From: Annulohypoxylon bovei var. microspora
Lineage: Eukaryota > Ascomycota > Sordariomycetes > Xylariales > Hypoxylaceae
Direction of reading: 5' to 3'
Assembly: GCA_022836615.1 (NCBI GenBank)
Contig: MU405272.1
Coordinates: forward strand, 124,001 to 188,000
DNA length: 64,000 nt
The notes under the pieces are model-generated. The model was not told the DNA's origin. It did not search any database and was given only the letters and a program-made list of their open reading frames with translations. The position numbers and the translations under genes were made by a program. Numbering within the stretch: position 1 is the stretch's first letter; every line of letters begins with the position of its first letter. This document shows, piece after piece, positions 23,450 through 36,029 of this stretch.

Positions 23450-25231
23450 CTAAGGTTGTTCGCCCTGGGGTTGAGCTCCTTGCTGTTGGGCAATGCTCTG
23501 GTACCAGAGGGCTAAGTATCGTTGATATCCACCATCTACATTGGAAGTCAGTATAATTTCTCGAGGACGAAAGAGGGTAACTAGTTTATAAAGCATGTAT
23601 GAACTCACATGGCGCATAGGGGTCAGCAGCACCATTAGCAGTGGCGGCAGCGGCGGCGGGATCGGCTGCCTGGGTGCTTTGTTGAGTATAGCTAGGGCTA
23701 TCCCAGTCACGACGATTCTGGTTTCGACCTGCACGGCCTTGGCTGGCTCCGTTGTTCTTCTGTCGCTGTGGGTATATTAGTAAATTGTCTACATTGATAT
23801 CTGGAAAGATAGAATAGAACTCACAACTGCGTCAACTTTGTCCTCGATAGCTCGCTTGGCTCTGTTAATAGCATCACGAGATCCCACTAGACCTATCTCG
23901 CGCTGTACTTCGTTGGGTCCTGATGAGGTAGTCACGTTGATCTTGCAGCCTGTAGTATTCTGCATCTCCCGGATGGTCTCGCCTCCTTTGCCTATGATCA
24001 TTCCGACGGCCTCAGATGGCACGTATATGGAATCGTTAATCTTATCAGGGCCGCCTTGACCGTTGTCGCGGGAATGGTCAGGTCTCTGCTGGCGAGGCTG
24101 CTGAGGCTGCTGCTGAGGCTGCTGCTTGTTGTCGTTACTATGATTGTCACTATCAACAATCTCCATGATCATAGTCTTAGCCAAGGCTGTTGCTTTAGTC
24201 GGACCTATGAGGTTTACTGGGCGCAGACCATTGTTACTCTGATCTTCTCCTACAATGTTGATATGGCAGCCGCTGCGCTCTTGTAGGTCTCTAATGGTCT
24301 CTCCGCCACGACCGATGATTAAACCGACAGTACGGTCGGGGACGACAATCTGTTCATAGTCTTCTCCGTCGCGCAATGCATTGGGGTTGGGGGTACGGGC
24401 AGGCTCACGGCGGGCATGAGGTTGCCTATCGAGACCAGCACGAGCAATGGCGCCCATGCCACTGTCATCGATTGTCTTGTTGATGGCAGCTTTAGCCTCA
24501 GCACGTCTAGCTCTCGGACCAGTGATCTTGCACTGGCGGTACGCTTCTTGTTCACCGGTAGACGACAGGAACTGTACTCTGCACGAAGTCTCGGATTCAA
24601 TACGTCTCAGATTCTCACCCTGGCGACCGATAACCAGACCAACTAAGGTGGATTCAACATCAATAACCTCACTATTATCGGGGGATTCTGAACGATCACG
24701 ATCGCGACCATAGTCACGGACATGTGGACCACGGTCATTGCGTCTCTCATCCCGGTAGGGATTGACGTTATTGACGTTATCACGGACATCACGACGCGGC
24801 GGTGGAGAGCGCGAACGAGATCTAAAGTGTCTGGGAGGGGCAGTACGTGCATCCGGTCGGTCGAGGTCTCCCAGATTCATTGTGCCCGAAGTGACGGGTC
24901 TAATGGCATTCAAGTCCACGGGATAACCAGGATATGTCGGGGGTTGGCTAGGCACTGATGGTGGCATTGTCCCGTAGGCACTGGGCGCCGGGCCTTGTTG
25001 GTAGCCAGGGATGGCATAAGGCGCCTGTGCTTGACCTTGAGACGGGGGCGTAGTAGAGGCTCCGGACTGGGCTATTTACGGCAGGTTAGCATGGTCAGCG
25101 GTGATGGTCAGTGGTGATCCTGAACGATGTCGTCGGATAGGAAGTTGAAAGTTCAAAGGTAGAAGTTGGAAGTAACACATACCCGCAAGGGCGGCAAGAA
25201 TCGCCTGAATGTTAGGTTGCGCCTCGGCCAT
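23450..25231 (-). CDS. RNA-binding protein with three KH domains (FUBP/KSRP-like)
   Basis: Four exons (25231-25183, 25071-23825, 23765-23609 and 23535-23450) sum to 1539 nt and encode 512 aa. Three KH domains each carry the invariant GxxG loop: about residues 150-220 (GLVIGRQGENLRRIE), 255-325 (GLIIGRGGETIRDLQ) and 365-430 (GMIIGKGGETIREMQ). An Arg/Ser and Arg/Asp-rich stretch (RSRSRSPPPRRD) precedes KH1, a Gln-rich linker (QQPQQQPQQPRQQ) separates KH2 and KH3, and the tail PYAPYGGYQRYLALWYQ resembles the Tyr-rich C-terminus of FUBP-type proteins. It should bind single-stranded RNA or DNA and act in splicing, mRNA stability or transcription; the target is unknown. Splice junctions restore LAALAAQSGAST and DPYAPYGGYQ. 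It is divergent from the TPR gene, 2.3 kb away. Confidence 0.9.
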
Positions 25232-27520
25232 TGCGCTGACAATGGTGGAATAATGCCTCGATAAATTCACTTCCAAGGGGATTCTGATGTCTTAGGCAAC
25301 GAGTGTTCTAGCCCTATGATCCTATTGTCCTATTGCTTTCAAGGCTCAACGTACAGCACGATAGGATACGGCAGTCGGCGCATGCAAATGAGATTTGCAA
25401 CGCTTTGATGACACGCAACGTTCAGTGTTCAGCGATCAAATGTATACGTCAAACGTCAATCGTCAATCAATGCAGGCAGAGGCAGAGGCAGATTCAATCA
25501 ATCAATGCGCGACGTAAAAGTTGGCTTGACTAGATCAATTAAATTCTTGTTGAGGAAAGAGAGAAATTGATCACCAATTTTGCCGCATCAATGTGTGTCC
25601 TTTTTATCTTGTCAATTTTGGAAGTTCTGAAGTTGAAAGGAGGAAAGGAAGAAAAAAAAAATAGAATGAATTAACAAGCGAAGGTGAGCGGGAAATCAAA
25701 AGTTTAAGTCACACTGCGATGATATCGACAAGATACCTGAGGGACCTAACCTAATGCAAACTCTTTTGCTCTTACCTCTAGCCTAATTCAGCCCACTTTG
25801 AGACAGTTATTTGTTCTCGGCTAATGTTTCACACTGTGTGCTCGAGCCACCCTTTCAAGTGCCAGCTGTGCAGCAGCTGTCAGATCAGCTTTAGACAGAT
25901 AGATACGTACACCAGCCCAGGGCTAGTACGTGTAAATTTAGATAGATACGCACTGTGTGGCGCGTCTTTCTTAGTGACTAAACAACCAAAACCATAATAA
26001 CTATCCACTAAAATATAATGGATAGATCACTATTAGGTTTAAGTTTTAGCCCAAGGCTAATATAATGTTTGCTTATTCCTTATTTGATCACGCACTGGGT
26101 AAAGAACGTAGCTGATGCGCGAGACTTTTGTTCACAACCTTCGTACAGTTTGTCATTTGAATGTTTTAATTGGAAATGATTCAAAGTCAAAAATGTGGCA
26201 AGTGATTTATCACCTACTAGGTTAGGTACATACTTCCCTTGAAGCTCGTTTGTGTCTTGCGTCGAAACTCCTTCGCCTTCGCCACTTTGTTTCGACATAC
26301 ATACCTACCTACATGTATCTATGTCGGCACAGTTGAGGCTTTCACTTGTTTATTTCTTGAAGCTTGGTGTTGAGGGCTACTCTCAAGTTAACAACCGAAG
26401 TCTTAAGTTTTTCTTATTCTCGTCTAACATCGACAACTTTTAGTCGTAGAAGGAACCATGTACATTGAACATGTGCTGGTAAGTAATTGAAGGTTACCTT
26501 AGGTATTTATTATAAAACTATTAGTTAGCTTATTTTATCAGAATGAGTTAAGAAGCTTTTAGTTAACTATGTGTATATGCTGAGTTATACTTACTAGGTA
26601 GAGAACCATTACTAGCCAGATAGCAATAACGGTGGTGTGTACATGCTGTCAACGTGTGAGAATAAATGTACTAGATACCTAACTTCAAGGTCTTCTCCCG
26701 TTGTAAGTTCCAATTCAGAACAGCGATGAAGGCATTGGCTTATGAACTTCCTCCATGGTGTTTCGCTTCTTTGATGGGGTCTTCGAAGAAAATTCTAATG
26801 AAGACATGAGGCTGAGGGCGGCGCCGGAGAATACCGAGGGTTAAGGAACAATGTCGTCGCCGATCATGCGGGTTGCCTGATCGTTGTACTACAATTACCT
26901 AGGAACTTTCAAACGAAATGTACCTAGGTAGAGGTATGGATGTTGCATTTGATAGATGATCTCTTGATGCTGCATAGATCCATGTAGGCGGGCTACCTAC
27001 ATAGTAAGAGGTACCTAGGCAATGCGATGAGTCACCTTTGCTGCTTCCTCCCGTCCCAGCTTGTTGGCGCTTGCTCATTCGTTAGAATGGCCCCTCTGGT
27101 CCCGGTTGTAGGGAGGTAAGGCGATTCATAGGGCTCAGACTGAAACATCGTCGCTCCATGCACGAGGCTACTCGCATCTTCAGGTTACACATTGTTCTAG
27201 GCACCCAGTAGGTAATAAAGAGTGATATGTACATAGGTAGATATGGGACCTCGGAGTGTGTTTGATGTGAGTAATGACTAAAGGAAGGTATCGATGACTT
27301 CTATTTTCAACTCAAGACAAGCATGGATGGTAGTATATAGGACTCTCCACCGGCTTGATATATCTTGTAGGTGCTATCAAACGGCATAATCAAACGGGAA
27401 AGCACACAATCCGGTCTAGGTAGTCGATGAAGTTTTATATATTGAGTCCATCCTATCGCTTTAGATTTCTTGAATCCTATAGAAATTCCTCCGCATGTCA
27501 AGGTTTTGATATTCCCAATC
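25232..27520. other. Intergenic region of 2.3 kb, gene-poor
   Basis: It separates the divergent KH and TPR-DUF4470 genes, so the promoters lie at its ends. It holds a perfect TACCTAGGTA palindrome (26921-26930), a near copy at 27012-27020 (TACCTAGGC), a GGCAGA triplication near 25480 and an A-run at 25652-25661. Open frames are short and unconvincing. Confidence 0.45.
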
Positions 27521-30301
27521 ATGGAGGACAACGGATGTACTCAACAAGCTAAGAAAGCCCTCGAAAGAGGTAACGAGCTATATAGAAACTGTCGGCTTAG
27601 TCAAGGTAAGCATATGTTATGATAGCTTCTCGAGGCACGAGTACCTATTCACAGAATCAACATAGCAATCAAAGCATACAAGGTGGCTGCAACACTGGCC
27701 CCCAGCGATCGCTCCCCACTGTCGAATCTATCCGCTGCCAACTTTGAAGTTGGAAAATACGCACAATGCATCCACTTCTCTACCAAAGCTTTAGAACTTC
27801 TCAAGGCCGATGATCCAGACGCTGATATCGCCAAACAAAAACTGTTGGTTAGACAAGCGAAGGCCTATCTACACCTATCTCTCTTGGACGATGTCGAAAA
27901 GCTTCTAGGCCAACTTGATCCCAGCAAAGAAACCGACAGTCTTCGCAATTCATTTCAAGCGGCGAAAGATCTTAATATACCTTCTCCTCAGCGAGCTTTG
28001 TTGCGCGAGGCGGTATTGCAACTACCACGCTCGAGACCGTACCTGTAAGTTTTACCTACCTACAATGGTATTAGTGCTATGAAGTTGACATTCTACCTAA
28101 AGCCAGGAAAAATCGGTCTATCTCAGTCCTGGCCATGAAACAGCCGGACCTTTGTATTCATACGGGCTTCTGATGTCAGCTAGCCGTGATCCCGTCTTGT
28201 CTTTCATGCTCTGCGCCGTCGGAGACGCCCGTCACCTCTTCCAGACTCTTGTCAAATACCCTCTACTACTGGAAGTGACTCAGAAGCTACACATCACGGC
28301 CGTAGATGATAAGCCAACCATCATAGCCCGGGATTTGATATTATTTAGTCTGCTTCAAGAAGCGGTTACCAACCAAGAGTCAAGGGACATGATACAGCTG
28401 AGCCTCAGCTATTTGTACAGCGCTCACATAATCCCGCCTTTCGCATGGGAAATGCTACAGGCCACTATCAGCAAGCTGTTGGAAAAGCTAGAGAACCGGC
28501 AGCAACCTTTGGGCTGGGTCTACCTCCCTGTGTCACTCATGGATGTTGTTGTGCGGCCTCTCAAGGACTGGCAGATAACCAGATACACAACTTCTGAGAT
28601 ACGTTGCTTTGTGATGCTAAGGCCACACCAGACGATCGACCATATTCACTGCATAGAATGCGAAGCAGACCACAGAACGTTCAAAAAGTTTGGTGTGCTG
28701 TTTCCTCCGGAAGCAAGATTCGAACCGGAGCTGTCTGCTCTTGTTACAGCCTACAACAACAACGAAAGAGACGCCCAACAACGGATTAGCCACTATTTAG
28801 ATGATCATTGGAAAGTAAACTCCACACTCACTGATTGGTCAGACCAAATGGTCAGATCTGATCTAGGATTGAAACTCAATGTGATGCACGACCCTTTCTG
28901 CATCATCGACTGTTTAACAAAGCAAGCCACCAGCATGATAAAGAGTAGTCGATCAGCTTATTCTGTCTTGACACTTGCGACCGAATTCTTCGAGAGAGTT
29001 TGTATAAGTTTGATACTTTTGAAGGAGAGACTAACAGTGGAAATGATTGTTGGTGACATGGCTGACGTGCTGGAGCGGGTTCGATACGGCGCCCTAGACC
29101 GCCCCAAGAAGAGACAGGGAGAAGGAGATCGAGTATCGCCAACCACTACGGATTGGCCTAAGAAGTACCATTTTATCCATATGAGCAATGTTCCGTATGT
29201 TGAGCTATACCTAACGCAATGTCACCCACTAATTAGTTCATCAGAGATTATGTCGGCGGTTCCCTGACGAGCTTCCTCTACGCGAGTCCCGTTCTGAAAG
29301 AAGGGCCCGGGATGGGATTGACGTCGTGTATAGCGCTCAACGCAACTCAGTGGCGAAGCGCTGGACAATTCTACGCGGAATACCTCTTAATGCACGATCC
29401 CGTCATGATCCAGAAGCACTTCTCGTTTCACATAGCGCAGTCCGGATGTGCCTCGATAGCCCATTTTCATATTTGGGATAAACACAAGAGAGAAAATATT
29501 CCCTTGGAGCAACTGATGTCGCAGACAACCCTTTCCAGGTGGTTAATTGCCCACTTCCTCAAGATATGCCTACCGTTCCGTCGTCCTATGGACGATAAGG
29601 CCTTGGTCTATGCTCCTCTTAACATGACAATGTTTATGAGATTACTAGTCCATATGGCTGAAGTCGGCTACCCTGGCCATTGGTTATCGGACATTATCAA
29701 ATCCCTTGGTTGCGGTAATATTAATACGGCAGCCAGACCCCCCAGGAAATATGTACTTGATCCTGCCACAGTGGATGAGGTCCATACGCTCCGCGCCATG
29801 TGTATCATGCCCTGGGTAGCAGAATTCACAACACTTGTCACCCAGTGGCGTGGGCTCTTCCCTTTTGCTACTGTGGTGCCAAGCGGGATGCTGCCTTCAC
29901 TGGAGACCATTGCGGAGTACTCGGTGAAGATCCCCTTTGTCCCCGCATACTATCTTGACCAACCTCACTTTATGCTGGTTTTCTGGAATCAGCGAAAGTA
30001 TGCCGAGCCACCGGATGACATGTACGAGCTCCTCCTCGACGACGGAAACGGAAAGACGACAGCTTCGGCGCGGAAGATCAGATCTGACGGGATTAATATC
30101 CTGAGCACTTTCAAATGGTCCGTGTATGATATGACGGCCACTTTTTGGCTGAGAAGCGATGTGGTCGACTTGATGGTGGAGGAAGACTGGTCTGTCTACA
30201 TATGGTGGACCAGCACTTGGAACAGATATACTCCGGGTCAACCTTTGAAGAAGAGTCTCTCTAAAGTGAGGACCTGGAAGAAATGCGTAACCCCAGAGTG
30301 A
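27521..30301 (+). CDS. TPR protein with a DUF4470-like domain
   Basis: Four exons (27521-27605, 27666-28044, 28127-29194 and 29245-30301) sum to 2589 nt and encode 862 aa. Residues ~8-110 form tetratricopeptide repeats (ALERGNELYRNCRLSQAIKA, then SNLSAANFEVGKYAQCIHFS). Next, around residues 155-200, PGHETAGPLYSYGLLMSASR and SFMLCAVGDARHLFQTL match the DUF4470 type domain, whose hallmark is the VGDxRH motif. The long C-terminal part contains IHMSNVPDYVGGSLTSFLYA and many Trp/Tyr residues and resembles other fungal proteins of this class. No catalytic motif, signal peptide or membrane span is evident. Junctions restore SQAIKAYKVA, YLLPGHETAG and NVPDYVGG. The function of this family is not known to me. 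TPRs suggest a chaperone or assembly-related role, which is inference. Confidence 0.82.
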
Positions 30302-32618
30302 TAGATATCATGTACGCGGTAGATCAGCCGGTTTCAGTTGGGTAAACATCGACGCCACCGCATCGAAACCATGTGAGCAATCAAGTTTCGTAATTCTCAA
30401 TCTGATAGTAATATGAACATGTCACCAGAGAAGCTCTGCAAATATCCACATAGCTGATTTTACGTGAATGCTCGTCCGATGCTGGTAGGAGGCCGTTCGG
30501 TAGAAGAGCCCTGTCAAACTTCAGGTGGACGAGGTCCATTTAAAGTTGAATCCAATTCGACTCATATCCAAAGCTGTCTGAAGCGTATTAGCGCCAACCG
30601 TTCGATTGGCTGGTAGTGTCCAGCGCTTATACGTAGAAGTCATGCCCTGGCGTTGGTTGTACGAGGAGGGAGTCAAGATGACAAGCGCCGCATACCGCCG
30701 TCATCTCGGGTAGTTCCCATGACTTTTGCCGCGACGCAATACCAGGTATGCCGGAGTAATGTGTGGCTACTATGTAATACACAAGGGTTCGACGGGCGTA
30801 GCCGCTCGTGGCTTTTCAGCCAATCATCTTACACCGCTGCCGCTGTTCTGAGATCGCTATTTAGCCGATGGCGGATGGCGGCAGTAGACGGACGTTTCGA
30901 AGTTTTGGTAGGGTGGTTAGATAAGTTAGAAATGTACTACCTACTGGCTCAACAAAAAGATTCGTAGTGAAGAATTGAAATCCATTCTGTTGTCCCGTCG
31001 TATGTAAATAAAAAGCAACATCAGTCAAATATTTTAAAAAGGAGCGTAAATGACCGAAGTTCTACCAGCAATACCCCGGAATGACTAACAGCTTGGCGAA
31101 AGCCAATGACAATCGGTTAGGGAATAATGAATTTTTATTGGCTGAAATTACCTTAATGATCCCACTAAAGTAGCAGGTACCCTTCTTGTCCCTTGTCCGG
31201 TTGCCTCCACTTTCAACTTTTCTATTTTAGGACAATTCTTTAGCATTTTACATCCCACCACGAAATATGCACAATGCGAATGAACATACAGTCATTGTTT
31301 TCGGGAAGACAATCAAACCATAATAAACTCTTTTAGTACACACCAATTAAATACATTTGTTTGATACTCAAGCATGCCTATTCTGAGTCCTTGCTCAGAA
31401 GCGAGCACTTCGGACGCAACAATCGTAACTCTTGTCTCGATCAGTTTGCGAGCCTCATGACGTAAACTGCCGACGGGAACCCTTCCTGCGTACCTCGGCC
31501 TACGTTCATGCGACCCGGAGGCAGATAATTAAGTGTCTGTCAAGCATAGTAATCTGCAGCCCCGATCTAAGGTAGCAATTCAAATCTCAAATACGGGTTG
31601 CCAGTATCGTCACTGGCATTGGAATTCTTCCTACCAGATTCCTATCATAAATAGACGACTACTTTATCGTCTAATTCGCGATGTTACGCATCTTGAAAGA
31701 TGCGTGGCATGCAATTTATAAGTTCGGAATATTCCATTGATAGACTGCATGGACAAATCGAGAATTATCAAGTAATTTCGTACGTGTCGAAGGAAGGGCC
31801 ATTTGATATGGAAACCCATCAGTATAAGCTCCCTTAATAAGAGGCGAATCCCATCATTAATGACATCTATAGTTCCAATTTAACCATGAGGTCAATATCC
31901 TAGTCAGGTAAGCCAGCCAAGAGAATTTGTCTGGCGAAAGCGCGCGGACAAAAGAATCGACTGGCTGAGAATCATCGCCAGCGCTTAGCTAGATCTGCAC
32001 ACCGCGCGTAACCTTCACGAACGAACCCAAGGGACAAAGAAGCCTCTAATTATGTGTGGAATACGAAACAAAGACACCACTAGATTCTATTCTGAAACTC
32101 GGCTTGTCCTAGTAATTTGTCCCTTGACTGGTCGCTGGGTTACCGTTGTGATCATGAGGCGTGTTGAGGTTTAACCGTGCTCGGCCTCTCTTTTATCATC
32201 CACCACCTGCCCAGTCATTGTCATTGTACTCTACACCTTTTTTTCCATAATTCACACTCGACCAACAATTATTTCATTTCCTTGTCACTTGTACCGTCAT
32301 TAATGGAGTCACAGAGAACAATACATCATTGAATGAATCACGAGATAATTTTGTTTCCTTTCTTCTAATTGTTCTCTTGCCGCATCTCTTTCTACAAAAA
32401 CTTCTTTGGTATTATTCTCGTTCCTACCCTTGAATTTCATACAGACCGCCATACAACACCACACAAAATCCTCGTCCATACGCCTGGTGCGGTTAACCAT
32501 AGGGAACCGACTTCCCATTATTAAATTCTTTTTTGTGTTTTTCATACACCTTCGACACTTCATAAAACACTTAATAAAACTGCCTACGCTAGTTTGATAG
32601 ATACGACGATACATACTA
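30302..32618. other. Intergenic region upstream of prm1
   Basis: 2.3 kb without a recognisable gene. The last 400 bp (32180-32600) are rich in C/T and T runs, typical of a fungal promoter and 5' leader, and serve the Prm1 gene. Scattered short frames show no family resemblance. Confidence 0.45.
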
Positions 32619-34928
32619 ATGGCCATCTTCCGAGAAAAGGAGGGTTTCCCTCAGGTCCCCTCTTCACTAAAACACGATGCCTACGATACGAAGGACGTCC
32701 GCAAGATGAATGTTCGCGAGCTACTATCCCAGAGCTCGGCCAAGGGAGTTACTCCCTACCTTGGACTTGGTTCGCGACTGTCGCAGATCTGGTTCAACCG
32801 ATGGACTGTCCTACTCCTCCTAGTCTTGGTCAATTTTCTCTTCACCATCGGAAGTCTAAATACCAACCTTGACGATGCTAAGGTGAAGGCCCTGTCGGCA
32901 TGTACGAAGGTCGAGGACGTTGGTAGTGCCATGGCCTCGATGCCTCATTACTTATCCGTCGGAGTCAACCGCCTCACCGCAACCGGTATTACCGACGCCG
33001 TCCAAGGCTTAATAACAATCCTCAACATGATCCTCACTGGTGTTGAGCAACTTATCCTCTTCGTCATTGGTATGATGACTGACACCTACGCCTGCTTGAT
33101 CACCATGGTAGTCCACGGAGGACTAAACGCCTCGGCACTGGCTATTACCAAGACCACCGATGCCATGAACGACGCTATCGATGGGATTGCCCAAGCAATC
33201 AACAGTACCGCTGATGACCTCCAAAAGCCAATCGATACCATGTACTCTATCGTCAACGGTGCCCTGAACGCAGGTGACCAAGCTACGAGTGCCGTGGGAG
33301 GAGCTGTCGCAACTGCTACAGCTGCAGCCGGAGGGGCCGTCGAGAGTGCTATCGATGGCATAGGGAGCCTCTTTAGCAAGCGAGTGGACCTTCCACCCAA
33401 ACCAGAAGTCGCTGGCGACATCACAGCGGTGGCTGCTAAGCTCTCAAGCGTCAACATCAACACCACAGGTTTCGTCTCAGACTTGAATACCCTCAACAAG
33501 GAACTCCCGGACTTCGACGACGTCAAGAACCTCACTGCTACTGCCGTCTCGATTCCATTTAACCTTATTAAAGAACAACTCAACAAAGCCTACGGCAACT
33601 GGGCGTTCAACGACAGCGTCTTCCCTGTCGCCCAAAAGGAGGGTCTGTCTTTCTGTTCTGACAACTCGGTTATCAACGACTTTTTCGTAACATTGTACGA
33701 TATCGTCCACACCGCCAAGATCGTAGCAATCGTGGTTTTGATTCTCCTTGCGATTGCAGTCTGCATCCCAATGGCCTACATGGAGATACGTCGATGGCGC
33801 CGCGCTCAAGTCTGTTCTACAAATGCACACGACGATATGGATCTCGTCTACATGACCTCGCGCCCCACCACAGCTCGGGCTGGATACTGGACTGCTTCGA
33901 AGTTCGGCGAGAGACGAAGAGTTCTAGTGCGTTGGTGTATTGCATACGCAACATCCCTTCCCGCCCTCTTCGTACTATCCCTCGCATTAGCTGGCTTCTT
34001 CTCCTGCTTCTGCCAGTGGATCCTTCTACAAGTGATTGCGAAGGAAGTCCCGGCACTGGCCGACAAAGTTGGCAACTTTGCCGAGGAGGTCGTCGGTACC
34101 CTAGGAAATATTTCGCAGAAGTGGTCAGACGACGCGAACGGTGTCATCAACTCGTTCAGCACAGAGATCAACGACGACATCCTTGGAAAGGTTGTGAATG
34201 GTACTACCGCAGTGAACAACACCCTCAACACTTTCATGGAAGAGATTAACAAGGGCATAACCACTGTCTTTGGCGACACCATGTTTAAGGACCTTGCCAT
34301 AAACACAGTCCGCTGCCTCATCGGGCTGAAGGTTGAATCCGTCGAGAAGGGCCTGACCTGGGTGCACGACCACGCTCACGTCAACTTCCCCACATTCCCC
34401 AACGACGTCTTCTCCGTCGGTGCTGCCAAGTCCATCGATGGCGACTCAAACCTCACGACCTTCCTCGCCTCGTCTAGCAGTGTCACTACCGATGAGGTCA
34501 CCGGCGCCGTCACACACGTCACGGACTGGCTACACAACCAAATCGTCCAGAACGCGCTGATCTCGCTGGGCCTGCTCCTCGTGTACATCATCGTCGTGCT
34601 CATCGGCGTGATCCGTACCCTCATCGGCCATAGCGACGTCGCCGGGGACGCGCGTAGGATGCGCATCGAGAACTTCGACATGTCTAACACTGCCACCGCG
34701 CAAACAGCAGCCGCACCGGAAGCTGCGCACCGCGATGTGGACCTCCCACAGTTCGGAGGCCCTGGCGATGCCAGTGCACACCCGGATCGATACAACAGCT
34801 CTCCGTTTGGAAGGGACGACGCGTTTAGCCGCGGTGCCGTGCACGCCGGGCCTGTCACCGTGACCGACGAGGCGCCCCCATACACGCGCAATAGTAGCTA
34901 CGTCCAGTACGGCGATGCTAAGCGATAG
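32619..34928 (+). CDS. prm1: Prm1 plasma-membrane fusion protein
   Basis: Multipass plasma-membrane glycoprotein that helps cell-cell fusion during mating and, in filamentous fungi, hyphal/germling fusion. A single exon of 769 codons starts at ACTAATGGCC. The N-terminus (SRLSQIWFNRWTVLLLLVLV) matches the conserved start and first membrane segment of fungal Prm1. Further hydrophobic segments lie near residues 130-160, 367-390, 440-465 and 645-670. The extracellular loops carry many N-glycosylation sequons (NSTADD, NTTG, NLTA, NGTTAVNNT). A Ser/Thr/Pro-rich cytoplasmic tail ends YGDAKR. The stop is TAG (34926-34928), yet the same frame continues open for 36 more codons of coding-like sequence to a TAA at 35037-35039 (see findings), so the native C-terminus may be longer. 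The long leader upstream is CT-rich. Confidence 0.93.
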   Translation: MAIFREKEGFPQVPSSLKHDAYDTKDVRKMNVRELLSQSSAKGVTPYLGLGSRLSQIWFNRWTVLLLLVLVNFLFTIGSLNTNLDDAKVKALSACTKVEDVGSAMASMPHYLSVGVNRLTATGITDAVQGLITILNMILTGVEQLILFVIGMMTDTYACLITMVVHGGLNASALAITKTTDAMNDAIDGIAQAINSTADDLQKPIDTMYSIVNGALNAGDQATSAVGGAVATATAAAGGAVESAIDGIGSLFSKRVDLPPKPEVAGDITAVAAKLSSVNINTTGFVSDLNTLNKELPDFDDVKNLTATAVSIPFNLIKEQLNKAYGNWAFNDSVFPVAQKEGLSFCSDNSVINDFFVTLYDIVHTAKIVAIVVLILLAIAVCIPMAYMEIRRWRRAQVCSTNAHDDMDLVYMTSRPTTARAGYWTASKFGERRRVLVRWCIAYATSLPALFVLSLALAGFFSCFCQWILLQVIAKEVPALADKVGNFAEEVVGTLGNISQKWSDDANGVINSFSTEINDDILGKVVNGTTAVNNTLNTFMEEINKGITTVFGDTMFKDLAINTVRCLIGLKVESVEKGLTWVHDHAHVNFPTFPNDVFSVGAAKSIDGDSNLTTFLASSSSVTTDEVTGAVTHVTDWLHNQIVQNALISLGLLLVYIIVVLIGVIRTLIGHSDVAGDARRMRIENFDMSNTATAQTAAAPEAAHRDVDLPQFGGPGDASAHPDRYNSSPFGRDDAFSRGAVHAGPVTVTDEAPPYTRNSSYVQYGDAKR

Positions 34929-35039
34929 AACCGCGAGGCTAAGCCGGAAACCCCCTCAAAACCGGGCATGCCTAGCTACGTGAGCCCCTGGAATGCCGGA
35001 CGCGTCGGCGCCGAGAACCCATTCAGGGACCCGAAGTAA
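34929..35039 (+). other. In-frame open extension after the Prm1 stop
   Basis: Thirty-six sense codons in the Prm1 frame directly after TAG, ending at TAA. The residues (NREAKPETPSKPGMPSYVSP, then NAGRVGAENPFRDPK) have the Pro/Ser/acidic-basic character of a cytoplasmic tail, unlike the AT-rich 3' sequence that follows. It is either a former part of the tail cut off by a nonsense change, a readthrough extension, or chance. Confidence 0.4.
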
Positions 35040-36029
35040 TTGGGATACGAAGGCGGATATTCTGCCTGTCTATTATTTGGTCGATTTTTTTTTCTTTGTC
35101 TTTCATCAGCGATTTTGATTTTTTTAAAACGGCATACATGCATACATACGGACCGATACCCATACATTCACCATACGATCCTTCCGCTCTCTTAATTACG
35201 ACACATCGAACCTCACTCCCTTCGAGGGTCTTCTTCAATCCTTAGGATACTCGGGTAATGGCATGGATATCATTAGATACATACGCATATTGATCGGCGT
35301 TTACACGGAGTTGTCATGGTATACATTGCATTGCATCGCATCAGCGTTTAGGTATTCATCATATGAGAAAAAAGGGAAACAGGAGACAAGAGAGATCAGG
35401 TATCTCGGCTTACGCCAAACAGCATTACTCATAATTTCTTTAGTCATCTGGAAATTTTTCGTCCCTGGCATTATAAAGGCACGGAAACGGGGGTGTCTAG
35501 GAAAGGGAAATGAAGGGGTTGTATGATAAGAGATACCACCATCATTGAATCGACGATAGTGATGAAAATCAATATATGCCATAGAGCTACTATGATTGCC
35601 TTTCTTAGTAAGAATATTTCGATCGTCGTGATAATGTTAGAAGCTATTTACAATATTCCTAGTAGTGACCTGGTCTACGCTAAGACCGTAGTTTTCGTCT
35701 AGAAATCGCATATCAAGAGAAGGCACATGTATAATCTATTAGCATCGTAAGAGTAAAGCATAATCATTTCTCTACTGTAGAAAGAAGCCGCTGTATACCA
35801 TTCATACACACCTATACAAATACTAAACAAGTAAAGAACATCACATTCACCACGTAGTAATCATAACCATGACAAACCGCTGAACCCCGAGGTATAAAAA
35901 AAAATCCACTTCACTATCAACGCATATGAATCCCCATCACAGCCTCCACCGTTGCTTCTTCGGCTCCGAATAGTCACGCGTTAACAGACTGTCCGACGAG
36001 CTCGCGCCGACGGCGACGGCGTTGCCAAA
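35040..36029. other. Convergent intergenic region
   Basis: About 1 kb between the 3' ends of prm1 and the minus-strand reading frame that follows the Pex14-like gene. It is AT-rich with T/A runs near 35085-35125 and 35895. No gene or RNA recognised. Confidence 0.45.

Noticed and set aside
33086..34891. Long minus-strand frames (up to 171 codons) within prm1
   Set aside because: Antisense shadows; the plus strand carries the conserved membrane protein.
34890..34928. A 35-nt intron (GTAGCT...GATAG) that would remove the Prm1 stop
   Set aside because: Too short for a fungal spliceosomal intron and its removal shifts the frame into a TAA.
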